Source of the DNA: an uncultured Anaerotruncus sp.
GTDB lineage: Bacteria > Bacillota > Clostridia > Oscillospirales > Ruminococcaceae
Direction of reading: 5' to 3'
Length of the DNA: 12,033 bases
Assembly: GCF_902490045.1 (NCBI RefSeq)
Contig: NZ_CABUCJ010000074.1
Location: 1 to 12,033 of the forward strand
Part shown: one piece after another, positions 1 to 9,000 of the stretch
How positions within the stretch are numbered: position 1 is the first letter of the stretch
Layout: each line of letters starts with the position of its first letter
The notes under the pieces: generated by a model
Seen by the model: the letters and a program-made list of their open reading frames with translations, nothing else
What the model was told of the DNA's origin: nothing
Database searches by the model: none
Position numbers and translations under genes: made by a program

Positions 1-3000
1 CGGAGGCGAGCGCCGCCGTGCCCATGAGCGCGGACGGAGTGTATACGGTCAAGGCCTTCCGCGGCGAAAACCTGCTGACCACGATGTCCCTGATGGCGGG
101 GGAGATCGAGCTGCACAGCCTTGTTGCAGTCTATTGGAACCCCGATCCCGAGACGAAGAGCAACGCCGACGGCACGGCCACCATCCAGGGCGGAGACGAC
201 AACAACCCGGGAAGCGCGTACGCGCCGGTGCGCTCGTTTGAGCAGGCGCTGGAGCTGGTCGCTCCGGACGGTACGATCTACTGCATGAACCCCGCGGCGG
301 AAAGCGCGGATTATCTGAAACGCAATTCCGAGATGACGCCGGAGAACATCCTCTTCAGCGGCGTCTTTGAGGGCCTTGCGCAGTTGCCCGTCCGTGTGGC
401 GCGGCATACAAACCACCCCTCCGGGGCGATCTTCACCCTCGGAGAGGGCGTTACGATGACCCTGTCGAAGATCGAGATTGCCGGGACGAACGCCCAGACG
501 GACGAGCTGATCCGCCTCGCGGGCGGCACCCTGAAGATCGGGGACGGGCTGCGTCTCCCGGCCGGCCAGATTTTCTTTGAGCACCCGGATACGGCGCAGG
601 CGGTCGAACTGCTCGCGATGCCGCAGGACACGCTGGTGCTCTCCTTCGTGGCGGGTGAAAACAGCTTCAAAGCGTCGTTTGACGCGGTGCGCGCCGCCGA
701 GGGCGTCTCCATGCAGGAGGCCCTGGCGAAGCTCGCCCTGACCGAATCGCTGAAGAATACGACTCCCGCGTGGAGCCTGGTGGTCCGCGCGGACGAGGCG
801 AATGTCGTCCAGGCGCGCCCGGCCGTAGTCTACAGCGGGTCGATCTATCTCTCGGGCACGGGGAACGACGCGAATACCGGAGCCACAGCGGCCGACCCGG
901 TGCGCACCTTCGCGCGCGCAAAGGAGCTTTTGGCCAACGAGCTGAACGGAAGGGGATCGATCTACATCTGCGGGACCGTCCCGGTGGAAGGGGACGAGGT
1001 CTGGTCCGGTGCGACCATTTACCGTGATGGAAGCGGTTATGGCAGCCTGGTCGAAGTGTCCGGCAGCCTCGTGATGGATAAAATTACCATGTACGGAGGA
1101 ACGCCGGGCGGCGGCGGGAATATTTCTGTTTCCGGCGGAAGCCTGACCGTCACCGGCGGAAGCCGGCTCTCAGGCACGAGAAGCAACTATTCCGATCCGA
1201 ATAGGGAAACTCCGATGATCTATGTCTCCTCGGGAAGCGCGGTTCTGCGGGGCGATAGCACCATCAGCGGAACGGACATCGGCGTGGAGATTGCCAGTTT
1301 CGGCAAGTTTACGCTGGAGAGCGGAACCATTTCAAACGTCCTGAGGGGCGTGGAGGTCGGGGAGAATCGCCGCTTCGAGATGAAGGGCGGCTCGATCTCG
1401 GCAACGCGCACGGGCGTCGGCACCCTCGGGGAATTCGTCCTGTCGGGGGGATCGGTGTCCGCTTCGGACAACAATGGATTTGCCGTCTCGGTCAACCATT
1501 CGATTAGCGCGACAAAAGCGGCCTTTTCGCTGGACGGCTCGGCCGCCGAACTCTCGGGAAAAATCCGGCTGGAAACCCTGGAGGAAAAAATCATCCTGAC
1601 CGGCGCGCCCGGAGCGGAGAAGACCTTTGCGGTCGAACTGAGCGACAGCCACCACCCGGGTAACGTCATCGTCGCGCCCGGCGGGTCGCTGACGTCGGCG
1701 GAAACCTATGCGGACGCGTTTACGCTGAGCGGGACGGTCTACAAGCTGGCGGGCTATCAAAAAAATCTGGTGCTGATGGGCGGCGTCTATCTGGATGGAA
1801 CCGCCGCGTCGAACGGCACCGGCCTTTCGCCCGCTTCGCCGGTCCGTACCTTTGCGGCGGCGAAGGGGATCCTCGATAACAACAGCGATCTCCCGGCAAA
1901 GGTGATTCTCTGCGGCCCGGTGACCGTGGGCAACGGCATCACCGAAGTCTGGCAGGCCTCGCCCGACAAGGTGATCGAAGTGACCCGCTGGGACAACGCC
2001 GACCGACCGATCGACCGGTTTGTCACCGTGGCGGGCGGCAGGCTGACGCTGGAAAACGTCGTCCTGGACGGCCGCTTTGGGGAGGCCAATACGTCTGTCG
2101 ATACGATCGTGTCGGTCGAAGCGACCGGTTGGCTGACGCTTAATGAGGGGGCGGTTATCCGCGGCAGCGCGGGCAGCGGCGTCACCGCAAACGGCGGGAT
2201 AGTATATCTGATGGGCGGTGAAATCTCCGGAAACAAGGGCCGGGGCGTCGATTCCACGAACGGCGGGGTCATGATCAATTCCGGGAAAATCACCGGAAAC
2301 GGAAGAAACGGCGTGTACCTCGACGGAGGCACGATAAACATGTCGGGCGGCGAAATTTCCGGGAACTATACCGCCCTGGAAGAGACTGAAAAATATGAGA
2401 CACACCGCGGCGGCGGCGTCTGGATCGCCGGCGGCGAGTTTACGATGAGCGGCGGCGAAATCTCCGGGAACCTCTGCGACATCAGCGAAAACCGCGGGGA
2501 AGCGCTCGGCGGCGGCGTCTATTTCGCCGGCAGTAAGATGACGGTAAACGGAGACGCGCGCATCAGCGGAAACACGGCCACCAAGGGCGGCGGCGTCTAT
2601 TTTGCCGGCACAACCGGCATGGAGATGGGCGGGACCGCGTCGATCAGCGGCAACCATGTGAATGAAGCAATCCTGACGGAAGAAAGCAGGCTGGAGGACG
2701 GCGCGCTCGGCGGCGGCGTCTATGTGGAGGCTGGCGATCTCACGATAAAGGACTCCGTCACAATCACGAACAACGAAGCAGTTTCTAATCAGGGCCGGCA
2801 GACCCCGGCGGGCGGCGGCGTCTACATCGCGCCGGGACTCTCGATGCTCGAGATCAAAGAAAATGTGACGATCAGCGGGAACACCGCGCAGCGCGGCGCG
2901 GGCGTGGCCCACGAGGGCCAGTTCTTCAACCTGGGCGGGACCGGCGTCACGATCGACGACGAAATCTTCATCGACATAAATCAGGAGACCATAGCGAAGA

Positions 3001-6000
3001 AAGGTCCCATCGACCTGACCGGCCCGCTGGGGACTGATAAAACATTCCGGCTCCGCGTCCCGGATACCTACATTGGAAAAACGGTGGTCACGGGCGATAC
3101 CGGCTATGACGCCGCGGACTATCTGGAACAGGGCGTGTTTACCCAGGTCGAGATGGGCGGCGGTCTGACGCTGGCCGGGAAGAGCCCCGACATTGTCGGG
3201 CGGGGCGGCCTTTACGTCTACCTCAGCGGCACGGGTAACGACGGTCGCGACGGCACCAGCCCGGACGACGCGGTCAGGACCTTTGAGAAGGCGAAGGAAC
3301 TGCTGAAATCCCGCCCCAAGGGAACCAACATCCTCATCAGCGGAACAGTAACGATCCGCAATAATGAGACCTGGTCCCTCCCGGAGATGACGAACAACAG
3401 CGGGGAGATGTGGCGTCCGGAGATCCGCACGATGGCAGACGGGGTGTATACCTTCGCGCCGGTCTTTGTCTCCAAGGAGAATAACAATGGCGTGGTCGTG
3501 GGTCCGGATGCGAAGCTGACGCTCGAGGACATCATTATCAACGGAAACGGGGTCCAAATCGCGGCGACAACCGCTTTGGGCCGCTACGGAGCGAGCCTGG
3601 TCCAGGTCAGCGGCGCCGGGGAGCTGGTGCTGGGCGAGGGAACGATCATCGAAAACAGCATGGGCCCCGGCGTTGCGGTCGGGCGCGGAACCTGCTCGAT
3701 CGACGGCGCGGTCATCCGCAACAACGAGGGCCCCGGCGTGTGCGCTCCCGCCAACGAGACGACGATCACAATGAACAGCGGCTCCGTGACGGGCAACCGG
3801 ACGGGCGGCTTCATCATTGAGGGAGGCCCCCAGACGTTCATCATGAACGGCGGGACCATCTCGGGCAACACGCACGGGGAAAGCGGACTTGCGAACGACC
3901 CGGCCAGCGGGCTCGGCGGCGGCGTCTGCATCTTGGCGAAGAACGCCTCTTTCGAGATGAACGGCGGCGAGATCAGCGACAACGAAGCGGCTGGGAACGG
4001 CGGCGGCGTTTGCCTTGGCGAGCCAAGTTCAACAAACTATGCCACCTGTGTCATCACCGGGGGCAAAATCACCGGAAACCGGGCGGGCAAGGAAGGCGGC
4101 GGCCTCTACGGCGGTACCGTCAAATTGGACGAGGGCGCGGAAATCTCCCGCAACACCGCTGGGACCAGCGGCGGCGGCTTTAGCATCCGCGGCATTACCA
4201 TGCGGGGCGGGACCATTTCAGATAACACGGCGGCCTCCGGCGCCGGTGGTGGAATCAACCTCACAATATCGGGCGGCACGATCAGCGGCGGCACGATCAG
4301 AGGCAACACCGCGGCCAGCATCGGTGGCGGCATTTATGTGAGTGCCGGTTCCATTCTTGTGGACGGCGGTTCGATCACAGACAACCATGCGTTCGGAACG
4401 GCCGCCCTTCATGGCGGCGGCGCCATTGGAAGTTCTGGGAAAAGCAACATCACCATCCGCAGCGGGAAAATCTCGGGCAACACGTCGGCTGGGAACGGCG
4501 GCGCCATCATGCTGGGGCTGTTGGGCAACACCGTCACGATAGAGGGCGGCGAAATCAGCGGCAACGAGGCGGCCGGGGACGGCGGCGCGATCTACCTGAT
4601 TTCGTGCAGCAATGGATTTACCATGTCGGGCGGCAGCATCTCCGGCAACACTGCGGGCGGCAGCGGCGGCGGAATTGCCGGAAATCCCAGCGGTAAGATC
4701 GCATACACCTACGACGGCGGCAGCATCACGGGGAATACGGCGGCGGAAAACGGCGGCGGCATCGACCTCGAGAGCGAAGCCAAGTTCAACGGCGTCACCG
4801 TCTCGGATAACACCGCCCGCGCGGGCGGCGGCGTCCGGGTCGCGGAAAAGGGCAGCCTCACGATCAACGCGGGCAGCATCACCGGCAACCGGACGACGTC
4901 TGCCGGTGTGACCGGCGGCGCGGGCGTCTGCCTTGACGGCGGCACGGTCACCGCGGCGGGCGGCCAGATTTCCGGAAACATCCTCGGATCCAGCACGCAG
5001 AAGGGCGCGGGCGTCTATGTCGCGGGCGGCAATTTTGTCCTGCGCGGCGGGCGGGCCGTGATCGACGACCCCATTTATCTCAACACCACCAGTTCGCCCG
5101 TCCGGGTTTCGGCGGCGATCACCCAGAACCGGAAGTACCACCTGACCATGAACATGGGCAGCGGCTCCACGCAGTATAAATCCGGCAGCGCGGTGGCCAG
5201 GCCGCTGAACGGCAGCGGCGTTTCGGACGCGTCCGCCTACCTGCGGTATTTCCAGTCGGACGCCGAGGGCCTGCTGCTCGATAAGGCCTCTCCGGACATC
5301 GTGCTGCGCAAGATCGTCTTCCTTGACGGCGAAAACGGCGGCACGAGCGACTGGTACGACGGCTCGACCCCGACGAAAGCCTTCAAGACCTTCGAGCTGG
5401 CAAAGGCCGCGCTGGACGGAGCGCCGGGCGCGATCTACGTGACCGGCACCGTGACGGTGGATAAGCCGACGGCGTGGAGCCTTGAAAACGGGCAGTACCT
5501 GCGCCGGTATAACGGCTTTGAAGTCGCGGGGCAGAAGAGCTACGACGCGTTCGCGGGCGACCTTGTCCGCGTGGCGGACGGCGGCTCGCTTACGCTCACT
5601 AATATCCCGATCGAGGGCAGGCGCAGCGCGGAGGACAGCTATACCGCCTCGGGCACGCTGGTGCGCGTCGCGAACGGCGGAACCCTGACAATGAACGCGG
5701 GCGCGGCGCTCCGCAACAACAAGACCTCCGGGGACGGCGGGGCCGTCATTGTGGAAGAGGGAGGCACTTTCCTGTTCAGCGGCGGCGAAATTTCCAATTC
5801 GCAGGCGGCGCTCGGGGACGCGGTCTATCAGGGCGGCACGATGAAGGTCACGGGGAACGCTTCCGCCAAGGGGAGCGTATACCTCGCGGCCGGGAAGACG
5901 GTCGGCGCCGTAACGGCGTTTACCGGGGCGCTGACGGTGGACATGGCGGACCCCTACATGGACCGCGAAGTGGTCGTCTATCCGGATACGCTGGGTTCCG

Positions 6001-9000
6001 GCAGCGCCGCCGAGCTTGCCAAATTTACGCTGGCGGAGGCGGTCGCGGCCCAGTACCGGCTGGTGCACGGCACGGTCGACAGTCACAGCGTGCTCAAGCT
6101 GGGCGAAAAGGGCTTCGTCTATGTGGACGGCACCCGGGCTTCGGATGGCGACGGCACGACCCCGGATACGGCCTTCGCGACGCTGCGGGCGGCGTATAGC
6201 AGCCTGCAGAGGGAAGGCGGGACGATCTATATCGTCAACCCGGTGACGATCACCGAATCGATTAAGATTGCCGCCGACAGCTACGAAGACAGAGAGGAAA
6301 AAATCTCGCTCACCGGCGGCCCGGTGGCCGTCAAGCGCTACTCCAAGCCGACGAAGACACTGACCGGATACGGCAAAGCATCCAACAAGGCGGAGCTTTT
6401 CATCGCTGAAAGCGGCGGTTCCCTCCAGTTCACGGGCACGACGATTGACGGCCACAGCGAGGCGGTGACGCAGGGCCGCGAGGCGCTGATCGCGCCCGCG
6501 GTTGAGGCGGAGGCGCCGCTCGTGACGGTGCAGTCGGGCGGAGCCTTCAACACCAGCGGCACGATCCTGCGCAACAACCGGAACGCTTCGGCAAACGGAC
6601 AAGGCGGCGCGGTGTATATCGCGGAGGGCGGGAAATACCAGCTCTACAGCGATACCGTGATTGCGAACACCCACGCGGAGGAAGGCTCGGCGGTCTACCA
6701 GACTGGCCAGTTGATGATCTCCTCGGCGGTGGGCACGGATGAGGAACTGTCGGTCGAGGGAGAGGTTTTCCTCGGGACGGAGAAATACATCGAAACCTTT
6801 AACGCGTTTGCCCCTGTAGGAGCCCTGAAGATCGACCTGGGGGATGCCTACGACGGCAGGACGCTCGTCACCTATGACGCGCAGAATCCGGATACGATTG
6901 TGGTCGACCCGACGAAGGTCGCGCTGTCCGACCGGGTGGCGGCGGGCTTTGTCGCCGGCAAGCGGGAGGGCGAGAACGTCCTCGAGCTGCAGACAAAGGG
7001 CGCGGTCTACATCAACGGCGTGAGCGGCAGCGACGAAGCGGACGGCACGACGCCCGAAGCGGCGGTGAAGACCCTCGCGGAAGCCTATAAGAAGCTGGCC
7101 GCGCAAAAGGGCGGAACCCTCTATGTGGTGGGAGAAATTACCATTGGAAAGGACCAGAACATCACGCTGAGCGGGCAGGAGCTCTTTGGCGCGGGCTACG
7201 TGGACGCGGGCGGCCCGGTGACGATCAAGCGGTATTCGCAGCCGACGGCGCATGCGACCCTGGACGGCTACGAAGTGGGTGGCAATACCGGCTCCCTCTT
7301 TGTGGTTGAGGGCGGCGGAAGCCTGACGCTGGAGAACATCACCGTCGATGGTCACCGCTACGCCGTGACCGGGGACGAAAAAATCGCCGCGCCGGGTACC
7401 GGTGGTGAAGCGATTGTCACCGTAAACGAAGGAAAATTGATCCTGAACGAAGGCACGGTCCTGCAAAACAACGTTGCAGCACTTCTCGGTGGGGCAATTG
7501 CCACGCCTCTGGCGGACGCAAACGGGCCGATCGAGATCGAAATCAACGGCGGCAAGATCACCGGAAACAAGGGGGCTACAGGCTCGGGCGCAATCTTCGT
7601 GGGCATAGGAGCTTCTCTGAGAATGACAGACGGGGAGATCTCCGGAAACGAGGGAAGTACGGAGCAAGATCAAGATATGGTCGGCGGCATCTATTCGTTC
7701 GGCGCGCAGGTGGAGATCACCGGCGGGAGCATCCGGGATAACGTGGGCATGGGCTTCGTGCTCAGGAGCGGGAACGCCTCGCTGAAAAACTGCGTCATCA
7801 CGGGCAACAAGGCTTTACAGTATGCGGGCGGTATCGTTAACAACGGCGGCGTATTGACGGCGGAAAACCTGACGTTGTCGGGCAACACGTGCGAAGATGG
7901 CGTCAACGGAATCTACCAGAATGGTACGCTGCGCCTGCGCGGCAGGGCGACCTCCTTCGGCGCCGACCAGTACGTCTACCTGCTGAAGGGCAAAGTCATC
8001 AACGTGGAAGGGGCGCTTCCGGATTCCATCGAGATTCCGGTGGACATGGATCGCGCGGATACGGACGATGCCTACGGCCCCGGCCGCGACGTGGTCGTCT
8101 ACATGGACGGGGTCGTGGAGGACGTCGCGGCGGAGGCCGTGAAATTCCCGCTCGCGGACGACATCGAATACGCCCTGGTGAAATCCCCCACGGAAGCAAA
8201 TACCCTGGAGCTGGGCTCCGCCTTCCAGTTTGTAGGCCCGGAGCAGGACTTCCTGAAACAGGCGGGCGTCCAGGCGACCATCATGGCGGAGGTGTCTTCC
8301 CCCCAGGTGGAAAGCTGTGAGCTCTATTGCGGCGAAACCAAGGTAGAGGCGCAGTTCAAAGGCGTGGTCAATTCGCCCACCGAGGGCAAGTCTTATGTAT
8401 CCGTAACCTTCACGCCCGAGTGGGACGCTGGTGGCAGCTATTATCTCAAGGCAACCGACAGCAACGGCACCACCGTGAAAAGCAAGGACTTCACCGTCTC
8501 CCTCTGGCGGGTCGCGTACAGCGGAAACCAGACGGCGATGGAGACGTCGACGCTCGGCGTGGACGAGACCGGCCCCAACGACATCGCCACGCTGGAGGTG
8601 AAAGCCTTTCAGCCGTTGGTAACGGACTATGACCCCGCAGACCAAACCAACCTGCAAATCGATGACTACGCCTTAACGGGCGACGACGCGTCCTTCGCGC
8701 CGCAGCTCGTGGAGAAGGATGCGGTCGTCAACGCTCGGACGGTCTGGGGCAGCGACGACGCGATGAAGAAGTTTGCGATTACGCGCACAACTGACGGAGT
8801 GGAAACCCCCGTTGGAACCACGCGTGCGTTCTCCGTTAATGCGACGGTGCCCTACAGCCTCTACAACGCGAACGCGATCAGCGAGGAGAAGGACGGCCGC
8901 ATGACCATGCAGGTCACCCTCCGGAGAGGAGCGGTAGAGTACGCGGCTGACACCGCAGAAATCAAGCTCCACACCAACCCCGCGCGAATCGACGCGACGG

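Larger units (their letters stand above)
129..8222 (+). repeat. Seven tandem beta-helix modules within the giant surface protein
   Basis: Modules start near 129, 840, 1782, 3210, 5310, 6111 and 6999; the last ends near 8222. Each begins with a strand plus an N-D/A-S-DG-T-x-P loop (for example IYLSGTGNDANTG, VYLDGTAASNGTG, VYINGVSGSDEADG), a helix containing VRTF, FKTF or VKTL, and a strand such as IYVTGTVTV or ILISGTVTI. Each ends with a cap resembling VDMADPYMDREVVVY, then a segment ending in LxL just before the next module. Lengths differ widely (about 237, 314, 476, 700, 267, 296 and 408 residues) because GGxISGN rungs are expanded inside modules 3, 4 and 7 and almost absent in 5 and 6. 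The opening strand-and-helix motif resembles the start of DUF1565/pectate-lyase-like beta-helix domains; that link is from memory, not from a search. Confidence 0.8.

Noticed and set aside
18..26. GTG at 18 or ATG at 24 as the true start of the giant protein (GGAGG at 2-6)
   Set aside because: The frame is open upstream, the spacing from GGAGG is long (11-17 nt), and the N-terminus would lack a signal peptide and begin inside a beta domain.
1332..3875. Long minus-strand open frame opposite the giant gene
   Set aside because: It encodes an Arg/Asp/His/Ala-rich low-quality protein with no domain or signal, and mirrors the GC-rich repeat codons of the + strand gene. It is an absence of stops caused by composition.
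2200..5080. CRISPR-like or other non-coding tandem array
   Set aside because: The repeats are imperfect, in frame, variable in spacing and explained by beta-helix rungs.
4218..7673. A second very long minus-strand open frame
   Set aside because: Same reason: it spans module boundaries of the + strand gene, shows no ribosome site or recognisable protein features, and follows from GC-rich third positions.
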